27,527 nt of DNA from Calditrichota bacterium. Its GTDB lineage: Bacteria > Zixibacteria > MSB-5A5 > GN15 > FEB-12. The notes beneath the pieces were generated by a model. That model saw only the letters and a program-made list of their open reading frames with translations, did not search any database and was not told the DNA's origin. The position numbers and the translations under genes were made by a program. Positions within the stretch are counted from its first letter, which is position 1, and every line of letters begins with the position of its first letter. Positions 1 to 8,353 of this stretch are shown here, in pieces. The stretch covers positions 1-27,527 of the forward strand of contig DAOWIC010000362.1 in assembly GCA_030641085.1 (NCBI GenBank). The letters run 5' to 3'.

Positions 1-1464
1 CAGACGCTTTCCAATCTGTATCTGGCAATGGACAACGATCTGGAGATTATTCCGGTCATCAACAAAATCGATCTGCCCAACGCCCAGCCGGACAAGGTTA
101 GCGAAGAGCTGGTCGACCTGCTCGGGTGTGACGAGAGCGAGATTATTCGGGCCTCGGCCAAGATGGGAACCGGGGTTGGCGATCTGCTCGAAGCGATTGT
201 CAAACGTATACCGCCGCCGATGGGCGATCCCGAGGCGCCACTGCAGGCGATGGTCTTTGATTCGGTCTTCAACAGCTACCGGGGCGCGATGCCGTTGCTG
301 AAAATCATCAACGGCACTCTCAAAAAAGGGGATAAGATCAAGTTCTTCTCCACCGGTACGGTTTACGAAGCGGACGAGGTCGGGCATCTGCGCCTGACGA
401 CAATCCCGCAGGAATCATTATCCGCGGGCGACGTCGGTTATTGCTTTGCCTCCATCCGCGACGTCTCCGATACCCGCATAGGCGACACGATTACAACCGT
501 AAGGAATCCTGCCAAAGAGCCGCTGGGCGGATTTGTCGATGTCAAGCCGATGGTTTTTTCCGGGTTGTATCCGGCGGTGGCCGAAGATTTCTCGCAGCTT
601 CGCGACGCCCTCGAAAAGCTGAAGCTCAACGACTCGGCGCTTAGCATGGTACCGGAATCATCGACCGCACTCGGATTCGGTTTTCGGGTCGGGTTCCTCG
701 GGCTTCTGCACATGGAGATTGTGACCGAACGCCTTTCGCGCGAGTATGACCAGACGATAATAAACACGGTGCCCAATGTCGAATATCACGTTGCGAAAAA
801 CGACGGCGATATCGCAACGGTGGATAACCCGGCCAAGATGCCTCCGGCGGGGGAGATCGATCATATTGAAGAGCCGTATGTCGATGCTCAGGTAATCGTG
901 CCCGATGAATATATCGGGGCGATCATGAAACTTGCCACCGACCGCCGGGGTGAATACAAGACAACCGAATATCTTTCGACCCGAAGGGTCAGCCTGTCGT
1001 ATGCCTTTCCGCTGTCGGAGATCATCTTCGACTTCTACGACAAGCTCAAATCGGTCACACGGGGCTACGCCTCGTTCGATTACGGGCTGCCATACTATCG
1101 CCGATCCGATCTGGTCAAGCTGGATATCCAGCTCAACGCTGAGCCGGTCGACGCGCTCTCAGTGATTATCCATCGGGAGAAGGCCTATAACTGGGGACTG
1201 CGCATCAACGACAAACTGCGCGAGTTGATTCCCCGGCAGATGTTCGAGGTGGTCATTCAGGCCACCATCGGCAGCCGGATAATCAGCCGGGCAACGGTCA
1301 AACCGTTGCGTAAGAATGTAACCGCCAGGTGCTACGGCGGCGACATTACCCGCAAGCGCAAGCTGTTAGAACGCCAGAAAGAAGGCAAGCGCCGGATGAA
1401 GCAGCTCGGTACGGTGGAGATCCCGCAGGAAGCGTTTCTGGCGGCGCTGAAGATCGAGCGTTAA
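1..1464 (+). CDS. lepA: Elongation factor 4 (LepA), 5'-truncated by the window edge
   Basis: LepA/EF4 is a ribosome-bound translational GTPase that acts on stalled or mistranslocated ribosomes. The frame is open from base 1, so the gene enters from outside the window; 487 residues are visible against about 600 in the family, so roughly 110 N-terminal residues (Walker A and switch regions) are missing. Seen: the G4 motif NKID at visible residues 21-24, the G5-like SAK near residue 54, an EF-G domain II-like stretch, the domain with GFRVGFLGLLHMEI, and the LepA-specific C-terminal domain with RKRKLLERQKEGKRRMKQLG, which separates LepA from EF-G. A start at the internal ATG at 28 would cut inside the GTPase domain and is rejected. 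The gene ends in TAA at 1462-1464. Confidence 0.97.
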   Translation, partial: QTLSNLYLAMDNDLEIIPVINKIDLPNAQPDKVSEELVDLLGCDESEIIRASAKMGTGVGDLLEAIVKRIPPPMGDPEAPLQAMVFDSVFNSYRGAMPLLKIINGTLKKGDKIKFFSTGTVYEADEVGHLRLTTIPQESLSAGDVGYCFASIRDVSDTRIGDTITTVRNPAKEPLGGFVDVKPMVFSGLYPAVAEDFSQLRDALEKLKLNDSALSMVPESSTALGFGFRVGFLGLLHMEIVTERLSREYDQTIINTVPNVEYHVAKNDGDIATVDNPAKMPPAGEIDHIEEPYVDAQVIVPDEYIGAIMKLATDRRGEYKTTEYLSTRRVSLSYAFPLSEIIFDFYDKLKSVTRGYASFDYGLPYYRRSDLVKLDIQLNAEPVDALSVIIHREKAYNWGLRINDKLRELIPRQMFEVVIQATIGSRIISRATVKPLRKNVTARCYGGDITRKRKLLERQKEGKRRMKQLGTVEIPQEAFLAALKIER

Positions 1465-1512
1465 TATCCATTTATAGCACAGCCTCCCCCGATACCGCAG
1501 CTATCGCGCACA

Positions 1513-1529
1513 GCCGCATTGAATGCGGC
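1513..1529. other. Perfect 8-bp inverted repeat between lepA and the next gene
   Basis: GCCGCATT and AATGCGGC flank a single central G. As RNA it can form a 6-bp stem with a 5-nt loop, but no T-run follows on either strand, so it is a poor classical terminator. It ends 8 bases before a TTGACA hexamer, so it could equally be an operator for the next gene. The function is undecided. Confidence 0.35.
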
Positions 1530-1537
1530 CAAATCCA

Positions 1538-1567
1538 TTGACAAATCCCCGTTTTCGGCTATCTTAT
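1538..1567 (+). promoter_or_regulatory. Putative sigma-70-type promoter for the beta-helix protein gene
   Basis: A perfect TTGACA lies at 1538-1543, followed by an 18-nt spacer and TCTTAT at 1562-1567 (4 of 6 matches to TATAAT). An alternative -10, TATATT at 1565-1570, would need a 21-nt spacer. Transcription would start near 1574, about 30 nt upstream of the chosen start codon. This suggests the secreted-protein gene is transcribed separately from lepA. Confidence 0.45.
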
Positions 1568-1603
1568 ATTTATTGCCGCCATCCTAACTTCTGGAGGGAT
1601 ATG

Positions 1604-3505
1604 ATGTATCCAATCGATGGGTCAGTGCGTCCGACTGGTGCCCGCATGCTATTTTCTATGGCAGGGCTGCTTTTTCTGGCGATCCTCCTTCTGCCTCTAA
1701 CAGCTCGATCCGAAATTTCGTCAGTCACCATCAGTCCGTCCACTCCCACCGGCGGCTCGGTTATCGAGGTTGAGATCTCCGGCTGGTTCGGGGATATATG
1801 CTGGAGTCCCGATGTCTGCGTCTCCTCACCCTGGGTGCTCGGGAATATCATCAATATCGCAATCATCGGCTACGACAACGCCGGCCCCGATGAGGCTTGC
1901 GGCATGGCGATTGTCCCCTACACCGTCACCGAAAATATCCAGCCGCTTGAGTCGGGACCTTATGTGCTGATCGTGACCGAGTGCCACAATTCGGTCAGGG
2001 CTCCCGAACCGGATATAGAGATGATCTTCTTCGATGTTGTCTCCGGCACCGATGTCGTGCGAGTTCCTTCGGAGCAGCCCACGATTCAGGCCGGGATCGA
2101 CGCGGTCAATGTGGGCGGGACGGTTCTGGTGGCTCCCGGCTGGTATGTGGGCGAGGGGAATCGGGACATTGATTTTCGCGGCAAGGCGGTCCATCTGAAG
2201 GCTGAGGGCAGTGCCTGGATCGGGATAAACTGCGACGGGACACCGGCCAATCCGCACCGGGCGTTTATTTTCAACAACGGCGAAGACTCGACTACCATGG
2301 TGGAAGGTTTTTCGATTCGCAACGGGTACGCCGTCACCGGCGGAGCCGTTCTCTGTAACGGATCCTCGCCCAAGTTCAGATCCTGTGCCTTCTCGACGAA
2401 CGAGGCGGCCAGCACCGGCGGCGCGATTCAGGCTGAGGAAAATTCGAATATCATTCTCGATGGATGCGTGTTTCACGATAATCAGGCCGAGGGCGGCGGC
2501 GCGGCCTTTTTCTACTGGTCGTCACCAACCCTTCGGCGCTGCGAGTTTTCCGAAAACCAAGCGGTGATCGGCGGGGCAGTGCGGGCGCTGGGCTGTACCT
2601 CGCTGTCGATGGACGATTTCTGTTTCTTCTACGCCAACCGTGCTTCCGATATCGGCGGGGCGATTCATCTGGACAACACCGGCGGCACGCTTCATCAGAC
2701 CTCTTTCCATGGCAACGTCTCCGACAATTTCGGCGGTGCACTGGCGATGGTCTACTCCGATGTTACGGTCGATCACTCGATCTTTTTCTCCGACACGGCC
2801 GCCGCGGCCGGGGGAGCGGTGTTTATCTCAAACTGCGATCCCACCCTGATCAACTGCACTATCGTTGACAACAGTGCTCCCGGAGGATCGGGAATCTACA
2901 TCCGCTACCTGAGTGCACCGGTGATCGAAAACTGCCTGATCGCATTTAACCTGGGCGGTCCGGCGGTGACCTGCTTTGAAAATAGTCCAACCGTGAGCTG
3001 TACCGATATCTACGGCCATCCGGGCGGCGACTGGGTGGACTGTATCGCCGGAATGGAGGCGGCCAACGGTAACCTGAACCTCGATCCGCTCTTTTGCGAT
3101 CCGGTCGGCGTGATAATCTGGGACTCCTCTCCCTGCGCGGCGGATAACAATTCATGCGGCGTGCTTATCGGCGCGATGGATGTCGGTTGTCAGACAACCG
3201 GTATCAGCGACGATTCGCAGGTGCCGTTTGAGTACAGCCTCGCCCAGAACTACCCGAACCCGTTCAATCCGACAACGACAGTGGAATATACGGTCCCGGC
3301 GGCAACCGATGTTACCGTCACCCTGTTCAATATCCTCGGCAACCGGATCAAGACGCTGGTGGACGAATTCCAGCCGGCGGGGAGTTACCGGATCGATTGG
3401 GATGGTACGGCCGATGACGGCGGGCAGGTGGCGACCGGGATTTATATCTACCGGATCGAGGCCGGTTCGTTTGTAGCCGCCCGTAAGATGATGTTAGTCA
3501 AGTGA
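1604..3505 (+). CDS. Secreted right-handed beta-helix protein with type IX-like (YPNPFNP) C-terminal sorting domain
   Basis: Predicted extracellular or surface protein of 633 aa; substrate unknown. The N-terminus has a hydrophobic segment rich in L, A and I, ending near LTARSE, that fits a signal peptide. Next comes a beta-rich region, then the usual opening of pectin-lyase-like helices (PSEQPTIQAGIDAV, then VLVAPGWYVGEGNRDIDFRG), then repeated GGA-centred coils (GGAVLCNGSSP, GGAIQAEENS, GGALAMVYS, GGAVFISNCDP). The last ~85 residues are a sorting domain with YPNPFNP, VTLFNILGNRI, ATGIYIYRIEAG and ARKMMLVK. GGAGGG at 1593-1598 is 5 nt from ATG 1604 and only 2 nt from ATG 1601, so 1604 is preferred; the longer reading frame from 1523 lies over the promoter. 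The cleaved product could be an adhesin or a polysaccharide-acting protein, but no catalytic residues are recognised. Confidence 0.88.
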   Translation: MYPIDGSVRPTGARMLFSMAGLLFLAILLLPLTARSEISSVTISPSTPTGGSVIEVEISGWFGDICWSPDVCVSSPWVLGNIINIAIIGYDNAGPDEACGMAIVPYTVTENIQPLESGPYVLIVTECHNSVRAPEPDIEMIFFDVVSGTDVVRVPSEQPTIQAGIDAVNVGGTVLVAPGWYVGEGNRDIDFRGKAVHLKAEGSAWIGINCDGTPANPHRAFIFNNGEDSTTMVEGFSIRNGYAVTGGAVLCNGSSPKFRSCAFSTNEAASTGGAIQAEENSNIILDGCVFHDNQAEGGGAAFFYWSSPTLRRCEFSENQAVIGGAVRALGCTSLSMDDFCFFYANRASDIGGAIHLDNTGGTLHQTSFHGNVSDNFGGALAMVYSDVTVDHSIFFSDTAAAAGGAVFISNCDPTLINCTIVDNSAPGGSGIYIRYLSAPVIENCLIAFNLGGPAVTCFENSPTVSCTDIYGHPGGDWVDCIAGMEAANGNLNLDPLFCDPVGVIIWDSSPCAADNNSCGVLIGAMDVGCQTTGISDDSQVPFEYSLAQNYPNPFNPTTTVEYTVPAATDVTVTLFNILGNRIKTLVDEFQPAGSYRIDWDGTADDGGQVATGIYIYRIEAGSFVAARKMMLVK

Positions 3506-3653
3506 GATCGGGGCGGGTCGCTAAGTCTCGTCAAATTCCACACGTTCAGGCTCATGAAGATCGCATTCCGCGCCAACAGATGTGCATCCAGTTCGATTCT
3601 GCCGTGTAAAATCTGTGGTTGCCTGTGGATTTTATTTTAATACCTTGGTCTTT

Positions 3654-4913
3654 ATGAAAAAACTCGTTTCGATTCTGATCCTGCTGTTTCTGCCGCTGCC
3701 ACTATTGGCGGCATCGCTGCTTATTCCCATGGATAAAAGCCAGACCGACCATCTGAAGGCTTATGGCGTGGTCTATAAGGCATTGGAGCAGGGGGATAAG
3801 GCGCACTGGCTACTCAATTATCGGGGCGGGTCGTTCCTGATCGACTACAATCCGGAGGTACAGGAGATGTGTCTTTTGATGGGGGTCAGTTGCCAAAAGA
3901 TAACCTCCGGCGAAGTATCCGATATCAATCGCCGGATCGAGGCGGAGAATATGGAACGGGTGGAACTGGAGAAGGCGCCCTCGATTGCCGTCTATTCGCC
4001 CCCCTCGACGCAGCCCTGGGATGATGCCGTGACGCTGGCGCTGACCTACGCTGAAATCAAGTATGATGTGATTTGGGACGCCGAGGTCCTTACGGGTGTG
4101 CTGGACGAATACGACTGGCTGCACTGCCACCATGAAGACTTTACCGGGCAGTACGGCAAGTTCTACTCTGCCTTTCAGAGCCAGTTGTGGTACCAGGCTG
4201 ATGTGCGGGCCAACGAAGAGATGGCCGCCAAACTCGGCTATAGTAAAGTGTCGTTGATGAAGCTCGATGTTGCCAAAACGATTTATGACTATGTCCGGCG
4301 GGGTGGGATGCTGTTCAGCATGTGTTCCGCTCCCGAGACAATTGATATAGCGTTGGCCGCTGAGGGCGTGGATATTGTCCCGAGCGAGTTTGACGGCGAC
4401 CCGGTCGATCCGGGTGCGGCCGGGATGCTTGACTACACCAAAACCTTCGCCTTTGAGAATTTCGTTATCAACACCGATCCGCTGCTGTACAGTCACTCCG
4501 ACCTGGACACGTACCCCGAACGACAACTGAGATTTCCCTCCGAGCAGGACGACTACTTCTATCTTTTTGACTTTGCCGCCAAGCTCGACCCGGTGCCGAC
4601 CATGCTGGTGCAGAATCATGTCAACACGGTGGATGGGTTCATGGGCCAGAACACTGCGTTACGGAAGTCGTATCTGAAGAAATTCGTGACAGTGCTGGGA
4701 CAGCCGGATAACTACGACGAGGTGCGGTATATTCACGGCAATCTCGGGCGCGGGACATTTACATTTTTGTCCGGCCATGATCCGGAAGATTACCGGCACC
4801 GGGTGGGTGACCCGCCGACCGATCTCAGTCTGCACAAAAACTCGCCCGGCTACCGTTTAATTTTGAACAATGTCCTTTTCCCGGCCGCCAAAAAGAAGGA
4901 ACGCAAAACCTGA
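3654..4913 (+). CDS. Conserved secreted protein of the group often mislabelled 'asparagine synthetase B'
   Basis: Protein of 419 aa with a clear signal peptide (MKKLVSILILLFLPLPLLAAS), so it should be exported. The start at 3654 puts the signal peptide at the terminus; an in-frame ATG at 3582 would add 24 residues in front and is rejected. The mature N-terminus (LLIPMDKSQTDHLKAYGVVY, then WLLNYRGGSFL) matches from memory a family in Bacteroidetes and relatives that databases label asparagine synthetase B. No synthetase features are visible: there is no N-terminal Cys and no PP-loop SGG-LDS motif. The middle part (LHCHHEDFTGQ, GGMLFSMCSAPE) has the feel of a class I glutamine-amidotransferase-like or ThuA-like fold, with the Cys after FSM at a possible nucleophile-elbow position; that is inference. 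The C-terminal half has HGNLGRGTFTFLSGHDPEDY. It lies 27 nt upstream of ruvX. Function unknown. Confidence 0.8.
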   Translation: MKKLVSILILLFLPLPLLAASLLIPMDKSQTDHLKAYGVVYKALEQGDKAHWLLNYRGGSFLIDYNPEVQEMCLLMGVSCQKITSGEVSDINRRIEAENMERVELEKAPSIAVYSPPSTQPWDDAVTLALTYAEIKYDVIWDAEVLTGVLDEYDWLHCHHEDFTGQYGKFYSAFQSQLWYQADVRANEEMAAKLGYSKVSLMKLDVAKTIYDYVRRGGMLFSMCSAPETIDIALAAEGVDIVPSEFDGDPVDPGAAGMLDYTKTFAFENFVINTDPLLYSHSDLDTYPERQLRFPSEQDDYFYLFDFAAKLDPVPTMLVQNHVNTVDGFMGQNTALRKSYLKKFVTVLGQPDNYDEVRYIHGNLGRGTFTFLSGHDPEDYRHRVGDPPTDLSLHKNSPGYRLILNNVLFPAAKKKERKT

Positions 4914-4930
4914 CAGGCATTGCCTGTTTT
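4913..4930 (+). terminator. Short 7-bp inverted repeat with trailing T4, weak terminator candidate
   Basis: ACAGGCA (4913-4919) and TGCCTGT (4921-4927) flank one base and run into TTT, giving TTTT at 4927-4930. A real hairpin would have only a 5-bp stem and 5-nt loop. It overlaps the stop codon of the upstream gene and lies 11 nt before ruvX. It may be a weak attenuator or chance. Confidence 0.25.
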
Positions 4931-4940
4931 AAGATAATTC

Positions 4941-5372
4941 ATGGCGTCATTTAACCGGACATACATAGGAATCGACTACGGCGAACGTCGGGTGGGCCTG
5001 GCGAAAAGCGATCCGACCGGGCTGATCGCCTCGGCCTTGATGACGCTTGAGGTAAGATCGCCCGCCGAAGCGCTTGAGCGGATTGCCGATGTTGTCCGGG
5101 AGTACGAGCCGGATGGTCTGGTGGTTGGCTACCCGGTGCTCGCATCGGGGGACATAAGTGAGAAGTGCCGCGAGATAGACGGCTTTATTGAGAGGCTGCA
5201 GGAATTTTACGATGGTCCGATACATCGGGTAGATGAGCGCTACTCGTCGAAAGAGGCGATCGGGGTGATCCATGCCCACGGTAAGCGGGTCGGGCAGGAC
5301 AAGCGACGGGTTGACCGTCTGGCGGCAGTGATCATCCTGCAGCGTTTTCTCGACGAACTGCAGCGGGAATAG
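4941..5372 (+). CDS. ruvX: Holliday junction resolvase-like nuclease RuvX/YqgF
   Basis: RuvX/YqgF is a small RNase H-fold nuclease implicated in Holliday-junction resolution and in 16S rRNA 5'-end maturation; it is cytoplasmic. The 143-aa length is normal. Visible landmarks are the first catalytic-acid motif GIDYGERRVGLAKSD (residues 10-24), VVGYPV in the middle, the second acidic motif VDERYSS, and the C-terminal VDRLAAVIILQRFLDE, which matches the usual D-x-LAA-x-ILQ end. It is 36 nt upstream of mltG, and ruvX next to mltG is a pairing found in many bacteria, which supports both calls. Confidence 0.95.
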   Translation: MASFNRTYIGIDYGERRVGLAKSDPTGLIASALMTLEVRSPAEALERIADVVREYEPDGLVVGYPVLASGDISEKCREIDGFIERLQEFYDGPIHRVDERYSSKEAIGVIHAHGKRVGQDKRRVDRLAAVIILQRFLDELQRE

Positions 5373-5408
5373 GCAACCGAGGCGTAATATCCCTGATCTG
5401 AGCGCAAC

Positions 5409-6383
5409 ATGAAATTTATTATTGCGACAATTCTGATACTGGTAGCACTGACCGTTCTCTTCGGCTGGATAGCGTACACCCGCTCGGTCGATCTTGGCGA
5501 CAAAGTAGCAACCGTGATTATCATGCCGGGGGATAACCTCGGAACAGTCACCGACAAGCTCTTGGCCGAGGGCGTGATCGATTCGCGAGTAATGATAAAA
5601 TATCCGGCGCGAATTCTGGGCGTGGACAAAAAATTGACTCCCGGGCGTTACGATTTTACCGGGCGAACCTCCTGTCGCTCGGTGCTGGCCAAACTCGAGG
5701 CGGCCGATTTTGTCAATATCAAGCTCACCATTCCGGAGGGCGCCACAATCTGGAAGGTAGCCTCGATTCTGGCCGAGCGGATGGAGTTGGATTCGGCCAG
5801 TGTTGTCGCGCTCAATAACGATAGCGCGTATCTTGCACAACACGGGCTTCCCGGGCTGGAAGGATTCCTTTTCCCCGAGACCTATTTCCTGCCGTGGGGA
5901 ACCGGGGCACGGGAGATTGTTGATGAAATGCTCCGGATGTATCAGCGTCAGACAGAGGGAATCTGGCCGGACACGCTCGATTCGCTGCAAACGCGGTACA
6001 AGGTTCTAAAGATAGCGTCGATTATCGAGGCGGAGACGGGGCGGATCGATGAAAGGACGATGGTTTCATCGGTCTATTACAACCGGCTGCGCAAGGGAAT
6101 GAAACTGGACGCCGACCCGACCGTGATTTACGGTCTCGGTGGACTGGATCGTCCGCTGTGGCACAAAGATCTGAGACGAGATACTCCCTACAATACATAT
6201 ATGCGGAAAGGTTTGCCGCCGACCCCGATCAACTCGCCGGGCCTGGCGTCGATCAAGGCGGCTATCAGTCCGGCGGCGTCGGACTATTTCTATTTTGTGG
6301 CGGATGAAAACGGCGGTCACCGGTTCTCACGGACCAACGCCGAGCACAATCGCGCTATCCGCGAGATCCGATCCTCGAACTGA
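5409..6383 (+). CDS. mltG: Endolytic murein transglycosylase MltG
   Basis: MltG cleaves nascent peptidoglycan strands at the inner membrane and so sets glycan length. It is 324 aa with an N-terminal membrane anchor at residues 2-22 (IIATILILVALTVLFGWIAY), a LysM-like region (VIIMPGDNLGTVTDKLLAEG) at 36-60, and the YceG/MltG domain. The catalytic glutamate fits Glu207 in IASIIEAETG, aligned with Glu218 of the E. coli enzyme. Other family signatures are LEGFLFPETYFLPWG, YYNRLRKGMKLDADPTVIYG, YNTYMRKGLPPTPINSPG and GGHRFSRTNAEHNRAI. All expected blocks are present, so the enzyme should be active. No strong ribosome-binding site precedes ATG 5409. It converges with the GAF gene on the other strand, 38 nt away, with no obvious terminator between them. 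Confidence 0.96.
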   Translation: MKFIIATILILVALTVLFGWIAYTRSVDLGDKVATVIIMPGDNLGTVTDKLLAEGVIDSRVMIKYPARILGVDKKLTPGRYDFTGRTSCRSVLAKLEAADFVNIKLTIPEGATIWKVASILAERMELDSASVVALNNDSAYLAQHGLPGLEGFLFPETYFLPWGTGAREIVDEMLRMYQRQTEGIWPDTLDSLQTRYKVLKIASIIEAETGRIDERTMVSSVYYNRLRKGMKLDADPTVIYGLGGLDRPLWHKDLRRDTPYNTYMRKGLPPTPINSPGLASIKAAISPAASDYFYFVADENGGHRFSRTNAEHNRAIREIRSSN

Positions 6384-6421
6384 CGGTGATACGATAGAGA
6401 TGAGCGCGTTGTCGGCTGCTA

Positions 6422-6940
6422 CTACTCGGTAACCTCACAGCGATGAATCAGTTCCGCGAAGTCCGACATCACCTGATCCATCGCGCCCTCTTCAAACAGC
6501 GAAAAGGCTAAGGCCTCCTCCGAGCTGAATCCGAGCAGCCCCACAACCTCGCCCTCATGTTTGATTGGGTGCAGGACAAACGAACGGGAACTTTCATCGA
6601 TGAGCAGTTTGCGTTCGAAAAAATTGCCGCTGAACGAGCCGCAATAATCCTCGGTATATATCTGTCCATCTTCGGCAACATGCTCAAACAACGACTTCTC
6701 CGATGGCAGTCGGATCGCCAGCCCCTCGCGGGCATTGCCGTTCTGCCAGGTCGAGACAGCGGCGAGATTATCGCTGCCTCGGTCGCGCAGGACCAGGACG
6801 CCGCGGTTGATATAGAATTGCTCGCTCAGTTGCCGGGTAAGGGCAAAAAAGATATCTGACAGTTTGGTCTTTTCATCCGGGCGGGGAAGGACTACTGTAG
6901 GTGATTTGCTAACGGTTGTCATGTAGTCTCTTTTTCCCAT
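6422..6940 (-). CDS. Small GAF-domain protein, last gene of the degenerate two-component operon
   Basis: Soluble 172-aa protein that is essentially one GAF-like domain, the fold that binds cyclic nucleotides, tetrapyrroles or other small ligands, or serves for dimerisation. The N-terminal helix (LSDIFFALTRQLSEQFYINRG), VLVLRDR, a middle region SEKSLFEHVAEDGQIYTEDY, and the closing strands FVLHPIKHEGEVVGLLGFSS follow the GAF pattern. No output domain follows. AGGAG 8 nt before ATG 6940 fixes the start there, giving a 22-nt overlap with the upstream regulator gene. A second ATG at 6922 would give an ATGA overlap but has a weaker ribosome-binding site. The tight coupling suggests it works with the regulator, perhaps as its ligand-sensing partner; that is inference. 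Confidence 0.75.
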   Translation of the reverse strand: MGKRDYMTTVSKSPTVVLPRPDEKTKLSDIFFALTRQLSEQFYINRGVLVLRDRGSDNLAAVSTWQNGNAREGLAIRLPSEKSLFEHVAEDGQIYTEDYCGSFSGNFFERKLLIDESSRSFVLHPIKHEGEVVGLLGFSSEEALAFSLFEEGAMDQVMSDFAELIHRCEVTE

Positions 6941-8352
6941 CGGTCTTTCTCCTGAAGGGTTTCGGTCCTATTCGGTGGTGCCGGCTCGCCGACTTCCTCT
7001 CTTATGAGGTTGTACTTCTTCACCTTGCGCCACAGGGTGGTCCGGCCGATGCCGAGGTCCTGGGCCGTTTGTGAGAAGTTCCAGTCGTTTTCCTCCAGCG
7101 CTTTCTGGATGACCGACTTCTGGCTTTCATCAAGCAGTCCGTTCCTGCGTACCAGGATTGTCTTGCGGTGGGCAGGTCCGCCGGCCGCCGCGCCGCGACT
7201 GGGATCTATGAAAATAATGTCATCGGGGTCGAGATGACCGCCGCGACAAAGAGCGGTAGCCCGCTTGAGCGTGTTCTCCAGTTCGCGCACATTGCCCGGC
7301 CAGTTGTGGTTGAGCAGCATATCGATCACGCGACGACTGACCGTAAACGACGGCTGATCCATCTCACGGGCCAGACGGCGCAGGAAATACTCGGTCAGCA
7401 TCTGAATGTCGTCCGGTCGCTCGGCCAGGCCGGGTACTTTCAGCGGCAGGACATTGAGACGGCCGAACAGTTCCTCGTTGAACAAGCCGTCTTTGATGAG
7501 CCGCGTCAGGTCCTTGTCGGTTGCGGCAACGATCCGAATGTTGAGCTTAACCGGCATGGTCGACTCGGGGGCGCTGACAGTGGGAGTCTTTAGAAATTCG
7601 AGAAAGAGTTCCTGCGCCGAGGCCGGCATCTTGTCGATCTCGTTTAGAAACAGAGTACCGCTATCGGCGGGCAGCAACGCTCCGGCAGCCAGTGGCTCAC
7701 CGGTCTCACCAAAGAGGTGGGCGTTGAAATGCTCCGGCGGAACCGCCGAGCAATCGATTGTGATCATGGCTTTCCGACGACGCCGGGAGTGATAGTGAAT
7801 CACGTTGGCGATCAGTTCCTTGCCGGTTCCGGCCGGTCCGGTCAGCAGCATGGTTATGTCGGTAGGTGCGATACGGGCGATCGTCTCCTTGAGCCGGGTG
7901 ATCGGTTCAGACAACCCGACAATATTATCAAAGCCGTAATTCATTGCCACCTGCTGGCGCAGGGTGGTCAACTCCCGCCGCATGTGGCAGCGTTCGAGCG
8001 CACGGGTCACTTTGAGCAGAATCTGCCGGTTGTCACTGGCGACATCCAGACAATCAAAAGCGCCGGCTGAGATCAGTTCGGACTCCCGACCCCCTTCGCC
8101 CGTGCCGGTCATGACGAGCGTTTCCAGCCAGAGCGAGCTTAGGCGAATCCGGGCGATCAGCTCCGGGGTGGGTGGTTCGTTGGTGTTGGCCATGATAACC
8201 AGGTCGAACTCCCCGCTGTTGAGTTCCGGCCAGATCTGCAGGCTGTCGGTCACGGTTTTGACGCGATATTTCCTTGAGGCCAGAAGTTCGGTCAGACGGG
8301 CACTGACAGCGGTGTCGGCGCTCAGAATCAGTATATTCGTGTTGGTGGTCAT
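6919..8352 (-). CDS. Degenerate NtrC-family regulator: pseudo-receiver, AAA+ without GAFTGA, Fis-type HTH
   Basis: The protein has 477 aa with NtrC architecture. Receiver-like domain 5-122: the acidic pair is replaced by Ser11-Ala12, the phospho-Asp position is Ala55, and the conserved Lys is Val104; Thr82 remains. AAA+ domain ~140-375: Walker A is intact (GPAGTGKE, 172-179), but Walker B reads LFLNEID with Asn237 for Asp, and the segment after LFG (213-231) is about six residues short and lacks GAFTGA, the sigma-54 contact loop. The GRLNV arginine (298) and sensor II NWPGNVRELEN (350-360) remain. A good Fis-type helix-turn-helix lies at ~408-447 (NFSQTAQDLGIGRTTLWRKV). It therefore probably binds DNA but is unlikely to be phosphorylated or to activate sigma-54 polymerase. 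ATG 8352 is one base after the upstream stop; a longer reading frame to 8496 would overlap the upstream gene by over 140 nt. Confidence 0.88.
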   Translation of the reverse strand: MTTNTNILILSADTAVSARLTELLASRKYRVKTVTDSLQIWPELNSGEFDLVIMANTNEPPTPELIARIRLSSLWLETLVMTGTGEGGRESELISAGAFDCLDVASDNRQILLKVTRALERCHMRRELTTLRQQVAMNYGFDNIVGLSEPITRLKETIARIAPTDITMLLTGPAGTGKELIANVIHYHSRRRRKAMITIDCSAVPPEHFNAHLFGETGEPLAAGALLPADSGTLFLNEIDKMPASAQELFLEFLKTPTVSAPESTMPVKLNIRIVAATDKDLTRLIKDGLFNEELFGRLNVLPLKVPGLAERPDDIQMLTEYFLRRLAREMDQPSFTVSRRVIDMLLNHNWPGNVRELENTLKRATALCRGGHLDPDDIIFIDPSRGAAAGGPAHRKTILVRRNGLLDESQKSVIQKALEENDWNFSQTAQDLGIGRTTLWRKVKKYNLIREEVGEPAPPNRTETLQEKDRWEKETT

Positions 8353-8353
8353 G

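Noticed and set aside
3810..4619. A 269-codon minus-strand reading frame.
   Set aside because: It lies wholly antisense to the conserved exported protein, whose signal peptide and conserved blocks support the plus strand.
4947..5990. A 347-codon minus-strand reading frame across ruvX and mltG.
   Set aside because: It is antisense to two well-recognised genes and has no family features.
4900..6400. A second role for the region as a mobile element or genomic island.
   Set aside because: The ruvX-mltG pair is a normal chromosomal arrangement, and no transposase, integrase or direct repeat was seen.
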